Positions 26,886-37,440 of a stretch of 64,000 nucleotides of DNA are shown in pieces. The translations under genes were made by a program, and so were the position numbers. Each line of letters begins with the position of its first letter. Position 1 is the stretch's first letter. Source of the stretch: an uncultured Saprospiraceae bacterium (GTDB lineage: Bacteria > Bacteroidota > Bacteroidia > Chitinophagales > Saprospiraceae). The stretch covers positions 37,165 through 101,164 of the forward strand of contig CALGAW010000043.1 in NCBI GenBank assembly GCA_937959115.1, read 5' to 3'. The notes under the pieces were generated by a model that was given only the letters and a program-made list of their open reading frames with translations, had not been told where the DNA came from and did no database searches.

Positions 26886-28793
26886 CTAATTGGGCGCTAG
26901 AGATGGATCGATTTTTCTTGCTTTCTGGTACGCTTCATTTGCTTTCACTTTATCACCCATTCTGTCATAGGTAATTCCCATATTGATATAATATCGAGCG
27001 TTATTCGGATCTTTTTTGATCAATCGCTGAAAGATTTCTAATGCTTTCGGAAAATCTCCTTTACCAGCATAGGCATTGCCCAGGTTTTGCAGAGATCCTT
27101 GGCTGTCTTCCTTAAACACATTGACTGCTTTTTCTAGGTAAAACACGGATTTGGTGTAGTCTTTCATCAGTCTGCCGTACACCTTTCCGAGTAGGGTATG
27201 CGAATTGATATGCGTTGGATACATTTCCAAGGTTTTATTCAGGTACTCAATGGCTTTAGGCGCATTATCTCTTTGTTCATAGACATTTCCAAGATTGTAA
27301 GTACAATGATGAAACTTAGGGTTTATTTCTAGCCCTTTCAAGAAATGACGCTCAGCAATATCAAGTAATTGTTTGTTTTCGGGCGTTGGATCCGCTAAGT
27401 ATTTTTTCAAATTTATGTTACCATAATAATACTGCATTTTAGCACTTTGAGAGGACGTCTCCACATCCTTAGCAAACAATGTAAAATTATCATACCAATC
27501 AAAATTTCTAATCACACTTCTTAAACTCCCAGTCACTAGAATCAACCCTACAAGACCAATAAGTGCATAATTTGATTTCCAGTTGTCATCCAGTTCTTTT
27601 ACCTTCAACAGCTTACTAATACCATAAGCGACCAATAGGCAAAATCCAAAGGAAGGAATGTATAAAAAACGTTCGCCCATTGGTGCTCCAATATTAAAGA
27701 AGAAGTTGGAGGTAATAGACAAAGGAGCCAAGTATAATAAGGTACACAACGCAATCATACTTCGACTTTTCATTTTAAGAAGCATGTAAATACCAATACC
27801 AAAGTAAAACAGGACACTTATAATTACAAAAATGTTTGACCAACCTACAAAAGGAATTTGATTAAATGAATAATCACATGTTAATGGGTGGGGTAGTATC
27901 AGTAAGCCAAAATACTTCAACAAGACGTAGAAAATACTTGCATACTTTTCGTTGAATGAAGAGTTTACGTAGGGGTTTTCCATGATGTCTGAACTATCAG
28001 ATCCTCCAGGCATACCGACTAATGCAAAACGGAGTAATAAGTAGATTACGGCAGGTGCTATAAAGTATAAGCCTTTTATTACTCCATCAGGAATAGATTT
28101 TTGTCTGAAAAAGTAGATAAACAATGGAAAAACAGGTAAGTAGGTGATTGCAGTTTCTTTAGCCAGTAGGGCCAGGAAGAAAGAACCAATCCCAATCCCC
28201 ATCCACTTGCCGAGCTCCTTTGTATCGATTGCTTTGAATAAAGCATACATGGAGATTAACATAAACAGAAAACAAAGAATTTCATCTCGACTTTTAATGT
28301 TCGCAATCACCTCAGTATGAATTGGGTGTACTGCAAATATTAAAGTAGTGATGTAAGGGATTATTGACTTGCTATTAAAACATAATTGTAACACAATAAA
28401 CAATAGCATTAATGTTAAACCATAAAGAACAATATTAATCAGATGTCCAATAAAAGGATTTTCACCAAAAATGCCATATTCCACGGCAAACATCGCTAAA
28501 GACAATGGTCGATACCGTCCACCAGTCAGCTCAGTACTTTTGCCATAAATACCTTCAAAGAAGTCTCGGGTCATCAAATCGCCAATTCCGCTAAATCCCT
28601 TCTTGGTGAAGGCATTTTCTGTAATCACAATAGAATCATCAAAAGCATATTGATGCCCTAGTGTATTACCATAAAGGACAAAAGCGAGGATAAACAAAAT
28701 CCCAAGGAATACATTGTTTGAAGATTTTTTAACTGCCTGTTTTTGGACTTTCTTTTTAGAAGCCTGTTTCTTCTTTTTTTTCTGCTGTTTCAA
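26886..28793 (-). CDS. TMTC-like polytopic membrane protein with C-terminal TPR repeats
   Basis: About ten membrane helices followed by TPRs, as in TMTC/DUF1736 proteins that resemble O-mannosyltransferases. Signature segments are LYGNTLGHQYAFDDSIVI, GGRYRPLSLAMFAVEYGIFG and AVHPIHTEVIANIKSRDE. The lysine-rich N-terminus (KQQKKKKKQ) precedes the first helix. From about residue 450 of the mature reading, four or five TPRs appear (HCTYNLGNVYEQRDNAPKAI, ARYYINMGITYDRMGDK). I place the start at TTG 28793: an in-frame ATG at 28952 lies inside the terminator stem of the upstream gene, while a TATATTTG -7 element sits between the two. Probable glycosyltransferase using a lipid-linked sugar; substrate unknown. 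Confidence 0.8.
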   Translation of the reverse strand: MKQQKKKKKQASKKKVQKQAVKKSSNNVFLGILFILAFVLYGNTLGHQYAFDDSIVITENAFTKKGFSGIGDLMTRDFFEGIYGKSTELTGGRYRPLSLAMFAVEYGIFGENPFIGHLINIVLYGLTLMLLFIVLQLCFNSKSIIPYITTLIFAVHPIHTEVIANIKSRDEILCFLFMLISMYALFKAIDTKELGKWMGIGIGSFFLALLAKETAITYLPVFPLFIYFFRQKSIPDGVIKGLYFIAPAVIYLLLRFALVGMPGGSDSSDIMENPYVNSSFNEKYASIFYVLLKYFGLLILPHPLTCDYSFNQIPFVGWSNIFVIISVLFYFGIGIYMLLKMKSRSMIALCTLLYLAPLSITSNFFFNIGAPMGERFLYIPSFGFCLLVAYGISKLLKVKELDDNWKSNYALIGLVGLILVTGSLRSVIRNFDWYDNFTLFAKDVETSSQSAKMQYYYGNINLKKYLADPTPENKQLLDIAERHFLKGLEINPKFHHCTYNLGNVYEQRDNAPKAIEYLNKTLEMYPTHINSHTLLGKVYGRLMKDYTKSVFYLEKAVNVFKEDSQGSLQNLGNAYAGKGDFPKALEIFQRLIKKDPNNARYYINMGITYDRMGDKVKANEAYQKARKIDPSLAPN

Positions 28794-28812
28794 CGTGTGG
28801 TGCTTTAGATTC

Positions 28813-28820
28813 CAAATATA
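28813..28820 (-). promoter_or_regulatory. Putative -7 element TATATTTG for the TMTC-like gene
   Basis: On the minus strand TATATTTG matches TAnnTTTG exactly and lies about 20 bases before the TTG at 28793. It supports starting this gene downstream of the hairpin at 28943-28978. Confidence 0.45.
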
Positions 28821-28942
28821 TAGGATTAATTTAGAATTTAGAAATAACAGACCTTTTAAGAAAGAAGTATTAAGTAAAGTTGATGGTCTACTTTCAGAAT
28901 ATGAATAGTTTTCCTGTGGGAAAAAAAAGAAAATGTGTTTAT

Positions 28943-28978
28943 AAAAAAGCATTAATTCCCTAGAGTTAATGCTTTTTT
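28943..28978 (-). terminator. Intrinsic terminator of the 29051-29827 hydrolase gene
   Basis: A perfect 13-base stem (AAAAAAGCATTAA paired with TTAATGCTTTTTT) around a 10-base loop. Minus-strand transcripts end in a run of six U residues; the structure is symmetrical enough to work in both directions. Confidence 0.8.
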
Positions 28979-29050
28979 GTATTAAAAGTCGTTTAAAGTA
29001 TTGATTGATCTACTAAAAGATAATGTAACTAAATATCAGTAGATTATTTT

Positions 29051-29827
29051 TTAGGCGATCCATAATTCAGGTTGCTCATACAGTCGGTATTCCAGTTCAA
29101 GCTCTTTACTATGTGCCCATTCCTGATGCAGGCTCAAAAGCCAATCTTCTAGGTGTTGCCCAACAATTTCAAAGTATGTAGTTAATGCAAAATGATCTCC
29201 AGGCACTTTGATATGCTCCTCGTCTGGAGACTTCACTATCCAATCTGACATTGGATGCAAAATAAGTGAAGGACGCTTTGTTCTATTTTTTCTGAATAAT
29301 CGAGTCCATGATTTTTTCTTGGGTTCGATTATTTTGATTAGTTTATAAATATCTTCTTTATTGTAAGAATCAAAGACAGACAATGTATGTTCAATCTCGG
29401 CAACTGAAGGCTTTTTCTCATACGTCTTCCAAAGCATCTCTTTGAATAGCTTAGACGTAAACATTCCTTTCATTGTCAAGAGTTTAATTACTCGTTTAAA
29501 GCCAACAGGAATTTTTATTTTTGAAGGATCTGTAAAAGAAGCAATCAAACAATTGTGACAGTCAGTTGATTGTTTGATTTTATGTGAGATGTAGCCACCG
29601 AGTGAGTGACCAATTAGTATATCTTTGCTATTTATATCGTAGTATTCAATCAATTCATGGACAAATTTATCCATGGTTATGTTTTCTACTTCAAATTTCC
29701 TCAACACATCCCGATAATCTACGTATAAGAGACTGTAGCCGTTTAAAAAGGGTTTGATCTTGCGAAAAATCTTATCATCTTCTCCAAATCCAGGCAAAAG
29801 CACAACCCTTTGCGACGAATACTCCAT
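29051..29827 (-). CDS. Alpha/beta hydrolase
   Basis: A 258-residue serine hydrolase-fold protein. The ATG at 29827 gives a start immediately before the first strand (SSQRVVLLPGFGEDDKIF); a TTG at 29878 would only add an unconserved tail. The nucleophile is the Ser in IGHSLGGYISHKI, an acid is likely in PMSDWIV, and the His in VPGDHFALTTYFE completes the triad. The C-terminal region is rich in Glu and Tyr. No signal peptide. Substrate unknown; the weak similarity is to small esterases and thioesterase-like hydrolases. Confidence 0.75.
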   Translation of the reverse strand: MEYSSQRVVLLPGFGEDDKIFRKIKPFLNGYSLLYVDYRDVLRKFEVENITMDKFVHELIEYYDINSKDILIGHSLGGYISHKIKQSTDCHNCLIASFTDPSKIKIPVGFKRVIKLLTMKGMFTSKLFKEMLWKTYEKKPSVAEIEHTLSVFDSYNKEDIYKLIKIIEPKKKSWTRLFRKNRTKRPSLILHPMSDWIVKSPDEEHIKVPGDHFALTTYFEIVGQHLEDWLLSLHQEWAHSKELELEYRLYEQPELWIA

Positions 29828-30061
29828 TAGTTCTTGGTTTAGTTTAATAATGAGATGCAATATAGGTATATTTTGCAATGTCAGTTAATATTTCAAGACT
29901 TTTATAACAAATAGGCCAATTTTTGCCTAATAATATTTCAGGCCCTATTGTATTGAACAAAATTAAATATTGAGTTGTTAGTAAGTGCAATGTTAGAATA
30001 GTGTTCAATTTTCAAAATTTTGTTATGTTTGCATACTGTTATGGACTAAAATGAAGAAGCT

Positions 30062-30967
30062 GTGGTACTTGATCTACTAAGAAATGAATTAATCAAATTG
30101 TGGCTAAGGCGCCTCAAGCGGAAAACAATTCCGTTTGCTGATAATGTGCCTAAAATGCGAAGCTTCTTTGATGCTCAATCCGCTCGACTGCCCGTCAGCT
30201 GGAGGGTCCGGAACATCCCTTTCAAAATAAAGGAGATAGAAGCTGAATGGATAAAGCCACTCCTCGGTCCTACAAAAAAAGTAATTTTGTATTTTCATGG
30301 AGGCGGTTACGGTCTCGGATCCATTAACACACACCGTTCTATGATGGCTCAAATTGCCATTAAAGCTGATATCCGCGTTTTGGCAATTAATTACAGGCTC
30401 GCACCTGAGCATCCTTTTCCTGCTGCTTTAGAAGATACCATGGCAACCTATAAATGGCTTTTAGAAACGGGCTACAAGCCTAAAAACATAATTTTGAGTG
30501 GCGACTCTGCTGGTGGTGGCTTAGCGCTCTCCACCTTGCTTAAAATACGAGATGAGGGTATGGAAAACCCTGCAGCAGCAATCGTACTATCGCCTTGGAC
30601 TGACCTTTGCGCAACGGGTAAATCAATCAAGCAAAAAGCACTCAATGACCCAATAATTAAAAAAACGGACATCACTGCATGGTCAAACAGATACGCAGTT
30701 GACACACCGTTAGATCATCCATATATCTCACCACTGTACGCAGACTTGTCTGGTTTGCCTCCAATTTTGATACAAACAGGGCAAGAAGAAATATTGCTAG
30801 ACGATTCTACAAGATTTGCACAAAAAGCAAGGAAGAGTGGCGTAGATGTTACCCTTCAAGTCTACGAAGGTATGATTCATGTATGGCACATTCTGTGGCA
30901 ATTTCTACCGAAATCAAGAGAAGCAATTGCGGGCATTGGTAAATTTGCAAACAAACATATTGAGTGA
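30062..30967 (+). CDS. Hormone-sensitive lipase family esterase
   Basis: A 301-residue alpha/beta hydrolase of the HSL (bacterial family IV) group. The oxyanion motif HGGGYG is at 79-84, the nucleophile Ser149 is in LSGDSAGGGLAL, an Asp follows in ILLDDSTRFA, and the catalytic His is in YEGMIHVWHI. No signal peptide. The GTG at 30062 is the best available start because no in-frame ATG occurs before the conserved core. Likely hydrolyses short-chain acyl esters. It is divergent from the preceding hydrolase. Confidence 0.88.
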   Translation: MVLDLLRNELIKLWLRRLKRKTIPFADNVPKMRSFFDAQSARLPVSWRVRNIPFKIKEIEAEWIKPLLGPTKKVILYFHGGGYGLGSINTHRSMMAQIAIKADIRVLAINYRLAPEHPFPAALEDTMATYKWLLETGYKPKNIILSGDSAGGGLALSTLLKIRDEGMENPAAAIVLSPWTDLCATGKSIKQKALNDPIIKKTDITAWSNRYAVDTPLDHPYISPLYADLSGLPPILIQTGQEEILLDDSTRFAQKARKSGVDVTLQVYEGMIHVWHILWQFLPKSREAIAGIGKFANKHIE

Positions 30968-31395
30968 TTCGTGCTTAGTACTACTGGATGGACTGGATTG
31001 TATACCATCAAATACGTAAAACCTACCTGATTTTGAATACCATTCTGGTTGTTTCCTGAGATTAGTTCGTGTGGTAATTATCAATCAGCAATTTTTCATT
31101 GAATTGATGGTGGTTTATTAACAAAATAAAATCCATCTTCATTGTGACGTACAACATTGATAACCAGAATTATAAATCAATATATTTAAAGCTGCACTTT
31201 AGATGATGAATATTGTTAAGCAAAGTTGTTAACAATTGTTGATCATACTATATATTTCTTTCCATTTAAATGCCTGATTCTTACCCTAATTCCTTATCTT
31301 TGCAAGGTTAAATAACAAGGTAAAAACGCTTGTTAAAAATTCAATACAATTCTCTATAAAATTGTATTCATTAATTTTTAAATCAAAATCTTTAT
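30968..31395. other. Intergenic region carrying the gyrA promoter
   Basis: A 428-base AT-rich stretch with no coding signal. Its downstream end holds the gyrA promoter element; the remainder shows only a small TTGTTAACAA palindrome near 31229 and nothing else I can support. Confidence 0.5.
31295..31302 (+). promoter_or_regulatory. gyrA promoter -7 element TATCTTTG
   Basis: TATCTTTG is an exact TAnnTTTG match in the common Bacteroidota context TTATCTTTGCA, about 93 bases before the gyrA ATG, implying a leader of roughly 85 bases. Confidence 0.6.
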
Positions 31396-34074
31396 ATGGC
31401 CACAGATGAACGGATAATCCCAATTAGTTTAGGGGAAGAAATGAAATCAGCGTACATCGACTATTCGATGTCAGTGATTGTGTCCAGAGCCCTTCCAGAT
31501 GTAAGAGACGGACTGAAACCAGTGCACAGGAGAGTGCTCTACGGTATGTCAGGATTGGGTCTCACATTCAATAAATCACATAAGAAATCTGCACGTATCG
31601 TAGGAGAAGTCTTGGGTAAATATCATCCACATGGTGACTCCTCAGTTTATGATAGTATGGTGCGGATGGCACAGCCCTGGTCCCTAAGATATCCATTAGT
31701 AGATGGACAAGGGAACTTTGGTTCAATTGATGGTGATAGCCCTGCAGCAATGCGATATACAGAGGCACGCCTTCAAAAAATTAGTGATGAAATTTTAGCG
31801 GATATTGATAAGGATACAGTTGATTTTAAGCTGAATTTTGATGATTCATTGAAAGAGCCAACTGTATTACCAACTCGTGTCCCAAATCTACTGATCAACG
31901 GTGCCTCAGGTATCGCAGTGGGTATGTCTACCGATATTCTTCCCCATAATCTTGGAGAAGTTGTAGACGGAACCATTGCATATATTGATGATAACGACAT
32001 CACAATAGAAGAATTAACCAAATATATTAAAGCACCAGATTTTCCTACCGGTGGAATTATATACGGGTATAGTGGAATCAAGCAAGGCTACGAGACTGGA
32101 AATGGTAGGGTAGTGCTGCGTGCAAAAGCGAACATAGAAACCACCAAAACCAATAAAGAGCGGATCATTGTTACAGAAATACCTTACCAAGTAAATAAAT
32201 CCAATCTGTTGATCAAAGCAGCAGAACTGGTGAACGCTAAGAAAATTGAAGGAATTTCTGACATCCGAGATGAGTCGGATAGAAACGGAATGCGTATTGT
32301 CTTTGAAATTAAGCGAGATGCAATGGCATCAGTTGTGCTAAGTAAACTATATAAATATACACAGCTACAATCGTTCCTTAGAATGGGACATATCGCTCTA
32401 GTAAATGGGCGACCGCAAGTGTTGAACCTAAAAGACTTCATTGTAGAGTTTGTAAAGTTCCGATTGGAAGTCATTGAACGTAGAACACGTTTCGATCTTA
32501 GAAAAGCAGAAGAACGCGCTCACATCCTTGAAGGACTGTTAGTAGCGTTGGACTACCTAGATGCTGTAATTGCGTTTATTAGAAGCTCTAAAAATCCTGA
32601 AGAGGCACGTCAAGGCTTGATGGATGGAACCTTCCTTTCAAAAGCAGAAAAATCTAAATTAGGCAAACGAGCCATCAGTGAACTGTTAACAGAGGAGAAG
32701 TTTACAAATGGTGATGTGCTAAGTGAAGCTCAGGCAAGAGCAATTCTTGATATGCGTCTTCAGAAGCTAACTGGTCTAGAACGTGATAAGATCAAAGGAG
32801 AAGCTGCTGAAATCAAAGCACTGATTGATGAATTGAAGTCAATTCTTGATAGCGAAGTAAAGCGGAAGGAAATCATCAAAGAAGAACTCCGCAATATCAA
32901 GGAGAAATATGGAGATGAGCGTAGAACACAAATAGAATATACTGCAGAAGGTGATATTAGTATCGAAGACCTAATCGCAGATGAGGAAGTTATCATTACA
33001 ATTTCGCACTTAGGCTACATGAAACGCACCAAAGCATCTGAGTTTAAGATTCAGAATAGAGGTGGAAAAGGCTCTAAAGGAAGTAACACAAGAGATCAAG
33101 ATTTTATTGAGCATATCGTGGCCGCTACGACGCATAACTATGTCCTGTTCTTTACTGAAATGGGGCGTTGTTACTGGTTGCGAGTGTTCGAAATACCGGA
33201 GGGCACGAAAGGCTCGAAGGGTAGGGTGCTTCAGAATATCATTAACATTCCGAAAGAAGACAAGGTTCGTGCTTATGTGATGATCCAAAATCTTAAGGAT
33301 GCAGAATTCCTGTCCTCGCACTATATCATGTTCTGTACTAGAAAGGGACGCATCAAGAAGACGAGCATGGAAGCCTTTAGCAGGCCTAGAACGAATGGTG
33401 TAAATGCGATTACAATTAATGAGGGTGACCAATTGCTAGAAGCTAAGTTGACAAATGGCCAGAATGATATTTTGATTGGTATTCAATCAGGACGAGCCAT
33501 CCGATTCCCAGAATCTAAAGTTAGAGCAATGGGGAGATCAGCTGCAGGAGTGAAAGGAATAACCATTGATAATGAGACAGATAGGGTAATTGGTATGGTT
33601 TGTGTAAATCCTGAAGATGAAAACGCTAGTATACTTGTACTATCAGAAAAAGGAAACGGTAAACGTACCGCATTGTCAGAATACAGAGTTACGAATAGGG
33701 GAGGAAAGGGTGTGAAAACCATGAATGTTAACGATAAGATTGGTCAATTAGTTGCCATCAAGTCGGTAAGCGATGAGGAAGATCTGATGATTATTAATAA
33801 ATCTGGTATTACAATTAGAATGGAGCTTTCTTCACTAAGAGAAATGGGACGAGCAACACAAGGTGTACGTTTGATTAATCTTTCTAAGAATGATCAAATT
33901 GCTGATATTGCAGTTGTACCGCATGATGATGAAGAAGAGTTTGATGCTGAGTCAGAAAATGCTGAAAATGTTCCTGCAAATGAAGGTGATGATCAAACTA
34001 TAAGTGAAGATGATGCAACTACAAATGAAGGTGATGCTGAAACAAGTGATGAAACACCACCAACTGAAGATTAG
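31396..34074 (+). CDS. gyrA: DNA gyrase subunit A
   Basis: Breaks and rejoins DNA in the gyrase A2B2 complex, driving ATP-dependent negative supercoiling with GyrB. The sequence opens [20 protein letters not shown]; the catalytic Tyr121 is in [10 protein letters not shown]. The quinolone-determining region reads [11 protein letters not shown] with Ser82 and Asp86, the unmutated states. The C-terminal beta-pinwheel has a GyrA-box-like NRGGKGSKG near residue 553 and a second NRGGKGVK. An acidic tail of about 35 residues ends the protein, as in many Bacteroidota. At 892 residues it is of normal length. A TPR protein follows after 45 bases and is probably co-transcribed. gyrB is not in the window. 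Confidence 0.97.
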   Translation: MATDERIIPISLGEEMKSAYIDYSMSVIVSRALPDVRDGLKPVHRRVLYGMSGLGLTFNKSHKKSARIVGEVLGKYHPHGDSSVYDSMVRMAQPWSLRYPLVDGQGNFGSIDGDSPAAMRYTEARLQKISDEILADIDKDTVDFKLNFDDSLKEPTVLPTRVPNLLINGASGIAVGMSTDILPHNLGEVVDGTIAYIDDNDITIEELTKYIKAPDFPTGGIIYGYSGIKQGYETGNGRVVLRAKANIETTKTNKERIIVTEIPYQVNKSNLLIKAAELVNAKKIEGISDIRDESDRNGMRIVFEIKRDAMASVVLSKLYKYTQLQSFLRMGHIALVNGRPQVLNLKDFIVEFVKFRLEVIERRTRFDLRKAEERAHILEGLLVALDYLDAVIAFIRSSKNPEEARQGLMDGTFLSKAEKSKLGKRAISELLTEEKFTNGDVLSEAQARAILDMRLQKLTGLERDKIKGEAAEIKALIDELKSILDSEVKRKEIIKEELRNIKEKYGDERRTQIEYTAEGDISIEDLIADEEVIITISHLGYMKRTKASEFKIQNRGGKGSKGSNTRDQDFIEHIVAATTHNYVLFFTEMGRCYWLRVFEIPEGTKGSKGRVLQNIINIPKEDKVRAYVMIQNLKDAEFLSSHYIMFCTRKGRIKKTSMEAFSRPRTNGVNAITINEGDQLLEAKLTNGQNDILIGIQSGRAIRFPESKVRAMGRSAAGVKGITIDNETDRVIGMVCVNPEDENASILVLSEKGNGKRTALSEYRVTNRGGKGVKTMNVNDKIGQLVAIKSVSDEEDLMIINKSGITIRMELSSLREMGRATQGVRLINLSKNDQIADIAVVPHDDEEEFDAESENAENVPANEGDDQTISEDDATTNEGDAETSDETPPTED

Positions 34075-34119
34075 ATTATTTAACAAATCATCCATATAAA
34101 CTAATAAACAATTTTAAAA

Positions 34120-35397
34120 ATGAGAAAAGTAATTACCTGTTTATTAATGATCGCACTCCTTGCAACATCAATGTATGCACAGGACTATAAATCTGCAAAA
34201 AAAGCATTTACCAACTATAAGTTCGATAGAGAGAAGAACTACAGTGATCTAGATAAAGCAAGACTTGGGGCTGATGCTGCTATTCAAGATGAAGAATCTG
34301 CAGCACTTGCTAAAGTTTGGCTCCTTAGAGGAGAAATCTACAATGAGATCGCTTCTCATGATTTAGCAAAACTTAGACATCCTGAAGCTGCTGAAAATTC
34401 ATACGACGCTTTCAAAAAAGTACTTGATCTTACACCTAAGACTTTTGAGAAAAAATCAGCGTTTGACGGGTTGATAAAATCAGGAGACTCTTTCCGTGAA
34501 CTTGCTGTAAGAAGCTATGAATCACAAGACTTTAAGGCTGCTTATGGTGCATTTTCAAAGATTCTTAATATTAAGACATTCTTAGATGGCAATAAAGTAC
34601 AAGGGTTTTATGATGATAAAGCGGAATTCAATCAAATCAAATACTTTGCTGGAATGACTGCTAATTTGGCAGGAGAATCAGCACAGTCAAAAGCACTTCT
34701 TAATGAATTGTACGATGATGGTTATGATGATCCAGACCTTTATAAAGCTTTGTATGACGCTACAATCAACGATGATGAAGAGAAGGCAATGAAGATTATG
34801 GCTGAAGGAAAAGAAAAGATTTCAGCTAAATTGGCAAAAATAGATCGTAATGATGCAGAGAATGAAGCAGAAATCACGAGACTAGAAGCTGCTAATACTG
34901 GCTTATTATTCAGTGAAATTAACTATTACCTTGGAAAAGGGCAGTTAGAAGTGCTTGAGACAAAATTGAAGCAAGCGATTGAAAAAGAGCCGGACAATAT
35001 TTCATTGTATTCAACATTAGGTAAAGTTTATGATGATTTATATCAACAAAAAGATGAACAAGATTACTTTGACAAAGCAAAAAACTACTACGAAAAAGCA
35101 ATTGAGATAGACGGAAAGTATTTGAATGCTGTTTATAATCTTGGTGCATTGTATTTCAATAAGGCCGCATCACTATCTAAGAAGATGAATGATACTGCAG
35201 ACATGAAATTGTACAATGAATTGAAAGGTCAGGTAGATTCTATGTTTGGAAGTGCATTACCGTACTTTTTGCAAGCAGAAGGAATTGACGGATCTGATAG
35301 AAATACATTGATCGCTTTAAAAGAACTGTATGCAAATACAGATAAGCTAGACAAGGCTACAGAGTATAAGAAAAAGATTGAGGCGCTGGGCGAGTAA
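34120..35397 (+). CDS. Exported TPR protein
   Basis: A 425-residue protein with a signal peptide (MRKVITCLLMIALLATSMYAQ) and tetratricopeptide-type helices throughout, clearest at about 280-345 (ISLYSTLGKVYDDLYQQ, NAVYNLGALYFNKAASLSKK). Composition is rich in Lys, Asp and Ala. It is probably periplasmic and acts as a protein-binding scaffold. It lies 45 bases after gyrA without a terminator between, which is a recurring Bacteroidota arrangement, and is followed by a likely terminator. Partner unknown. Confidence 0.8.
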   Translation: MRKVITCLLMIALLATSMYAQDYKSAKKAFTNYKFDREKNYSDLDKARLGADAAIQDEESAALAKVWLLRGEIYNEIASHDLAKLRHPEAAENSYDAFKKVLDLTPKTFEKKSAFDGLIKSGDSFRELAVRSYESQDFKAAYGAFSKILNIKTFLDGNKVQGFYDDKAEFNQIKYFAGMTANLAGESAQSKALLNELYDDGYDDPDLYKALYDATINDDEEKAMKIMAEGKEKISAKLAKIDRNDAENEAEITRLEAANTGLLFSEINYYLGKGQLEVLETKLKQAIEKEPDNISLYSTLGKVYDDLYQQKDEQDYFDKAKNYYEKAIEIDGKYLNAVYNLGALYFNKAASLSKKMNDTADMKLYNELKGQVDSMFGSALPYFLQAEGIDGSDRNTLIALKELYANTDKLDKATEYKKKIEALGE

Positions 35398-35409
35398 GAA
35401 ACAAACTAA

Positions 35410-35444
35410 AAAAGGGGATGGAGTAATTCTGTTCCCTTTTCCTT
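35410..35444 (+). terminator. Likely terminator after the gyrA-TPR unit
   Basis: A 9-bp stem pairs AAAAGGGGA (35410-35418) with TTCCCTTTT (35432-35440), including one G-U pair, 12 bases after the TPR stop. The following T-run is weak. Confidence 0.5.
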
Positions 35445-35567
35445 TAAACAATCTATTTAACATAATATAAATTATAGGGAAAAACTAATTGTTTTGTTTC
35501 AATCCATATTCTATGGAGAATACACGGATATAAGGAATTAAGAATTTTACTTGAATGGTTATGCTAA

Positions 35568-36302
35568 TTATTTTACCATACTAATTCTAGAATTAAATTT
35601 CCATTGATTTATAACGTTTTCATTGCCTAATAAATCACCAATCATAAAATTGTGAGATCCTTGTATAATATCAGACTCCGATAAAATTTCTTTAACGACG
35701 ACAGCTTCGCCAGTGAATCCTGAATGCATAAAATAATTTTTATCGTTTTCACGAATAGCAAATCCTACATGATTATCCATTGCTATAATAAACAGTTTCC
35801 TGCCTGTATACTGGTTTAAATAATTTTCAACACGTTCTAGGCCCACTAAGCGCTTTATCGATTTTCTATCACACATGGAGTTGATCATCACAGAACCAAC
35901 TTGCTGAGCAAACTTATATCGGTTTAGATTGAAACTGGCGTGTTTCAAATTTGTTGTTACGTAATATCCACAGGCGATCATTCCCTTTCGTGGGGTTTCT
36001 GTAATCCCATTAAAGTCCCAGTCTGTCCCCTTCCAGGAATTGTAATAGTCATGAGTTATTATGTTAAATAGAAAGTCTTGAATCTCTTTATTCGAGTAAT
36101 CACTATTAAGAGCGTTAAGTTGAAAGGCCTTGACTACTGCTCTTTGCTTCAAGTATTCCTTATTTAACGAATCTAAATCGATTTTCTTTTGCGGAACAGA
36201 CTCTTGGACTATAAGTTTAGATAGTGAAGGTTTATCTACTGATTTACAATTGATTAGTAAGGCAATAGTTATAGTTGCAAGAAAAAATTGGGCGTACTTC
36301 AT
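35568..36302 (-). CDS. Lipoprotein of unknown function
   Basis: A 244-residue predicted lipoprotein: the hydrophobic start MKYAQFFLATITIALLINCK ends with a lipobox Cys19. The mature part is helical and contains DYYNSWKGTDWDFNG, MIACGYYVTTNLKHA and LFIIAMDNHVGFAIRENDKN followed by FMHSGFTGE. The Cys in ACGYYV and the His in DNHVGF and MHSGF hint at a papain-like (NlpC/transglutaminase) arrangement, but I cannot confirm a catalytic set. Isolated on its strand. Confidence 0.65.
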   Translation of the reverse strand: MKYAQFFLATITIALLINCKSVDKPSLSKLIVQESVPQKKIDLDSLNKEYLKQRAVVKAFQLNALNSDYSNKEIQDFLFNIITHDYYNSWKGTDWDFNGITETPRKGMIACGYYVTTNLKHASFNLNRYKFAQQVGSVMINSMCDRKSIKRLVGLERVENYLNQYTGRKLFIIAMDNHVGFAIRENDKNYFMHSGFTGEAVVVKEILSESDIIQGSHNFMIGDLLGNENVINQWKFNSRISMVK

Positions 36303-36417
36303 TATTAAATATAATGTAATGCCTCCTCAACATACAACATCCACTTTCGAATAACAATAGATTAACCATTTGTTTGGTATTTAGTAACAGTGGTTAAACC
36401 TCGCCTCTACCCTATTT

Positions 36418-37188
36418 CTAGAAAACATCTCTTGTAAACATCCAATCTAACTCAGTGGAAAGACGCTCGTTATAGGTATAATTTTCATAATCAAAGCCTT
36501 TCAAGAGTTCTGGGTCAGTAATCTTGTTCTTAATGGCATAGTGACACATCATACCTCTTGCTTTCTTAGCTGAAAAGCTGACTACCTTGTATTTGCCATT
36601 TCTAAGTTCCTTGAAATTGATATTTAATACGGGATGGTTTAGTTTCTTTGTGTTAACAGACTTAAAGTATTCTTTAGAAGCTAGGTTAATTACGATTGTG
36701 CTATTAGAAGCCTCAAGGTCTTCATTGATGAGGTTCGTGATTCTGTCTTTCCAAAATTGATAGAGATTCGTACCCCTTGTGGTTTTAAGCTTAGTGCCCA
36801 TTTCTAGACGATATGGCTGCATCAAGTCAAGTGGTTTCAGTAAACCGTACAAACCAGAAAGAATAAGAAGATGCTGTTGCGCAAATTCTAGGTCACCATC
36901 ATCAAAAGACTCTGTGTCCATACCTGTATAGACATCTCCTTTAAAGGCAAGAACAGCTTGCTTAGCGTTTGAAGGTGAGAAAGGTGTGTGATATTCCTTA
37001 TATCGGGCGACATTTAAAACCGCTATCTTTTCACTTACATCCATAAGATTCTGGATGCTTTTGTGGGACTTTTTCTTAAGCGTATTGATTAATTTATCAC
37101 TTTGATCAAGCAATCTTGGAATCGAATATTCCTTCGTTTCTGTATCTGAATAATCGAGTGTTTTTGCAGGAGAAATTAAGAATAACAT
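36418..37188 (-). CDS. yaaA: Peroxide stress protein YaaA (UPF0246)
   Basis: A 256-residue member of the YaaA/DUF328 family, which in E. coli lowers free iron and protects DNA during hydrogen peroxide stress. Diagnostic segments: the N-terminus MLFLISPAKTLDY, the middle LILSGLYGLLKPLDLMQPYR with LEMGTKL, NLASKEYFKSV, and KKARGMMCHYAI. Length and start are normal. No adjacent oxidative stress genes. Confidence 0.95.
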   Translation of the reverse strand: MLFLISPAKTLDYSDTETKEYSIPRLLDQSDKLINTLKKKSHKSIQNLMDVSEKIAVLNVARYKEYHTPFSPSNAKQAVLAFKGDVYTGMDTESFDDGDLEFAQQHLLILSGLYGLLKPLDLMQPYRLEMGTKLKTTRGTNLYQFWKDRITNLINEDLEASNSTIVINLASKEYFKSVNTKKLNHPVLNINFKELRNGKYKVVSFSAKKARGMMCHYAIKNKITDPELLKGFDYENYTYNERLSTELDWMFTRDVF

Positions 37189-37401
37189 AATGCACTGAGT
37201 TAATTAACAAAATTTTAACATAATATTAATGAAACATAAATTTGTATACCTTATCGCGAATACGCACTAAATGAAAAGATATATCTAGAATTTCATGTCA
37301 CAAATAATAAATCTAATTTGTTGTATTATATAAAATGATATTATCTTCGTTATAGCTATTATTTAATTAATAGTTTTTGTGTTTATTTGTTTGGGTTAGG
37401 G

Positions 37402-37440
37402 AACCTTGTTCAATCCTTAGAACAAGGTTTTCCTTTTTTT
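37402..37440 (+). terminator. Strong hairpin with T-run in plus orientation, no plus-strand gene upstream
   Basis: A perfect 10-bp stem (AACCTTGTTC, 37402-37411; GAACAAGGTT, 37420-37429) with an 8-base loop is followed by TTCCTTTTTTT. The T-run is on the plus strand, whereas both neighbouring genes are on the minus strand. It may end a short unannotated plus transcript or act as the boundary of the M28 peptidase gene. Confidence 0.65.

Noticed and set aside
31200..31300. Replication-origin-like AT-rich DNA before gyrA
   Set aside because: No DnaA-box cluster and no dnaA or dnaN nearby; a TTGTTAACAA palindrome alone is not evidence.
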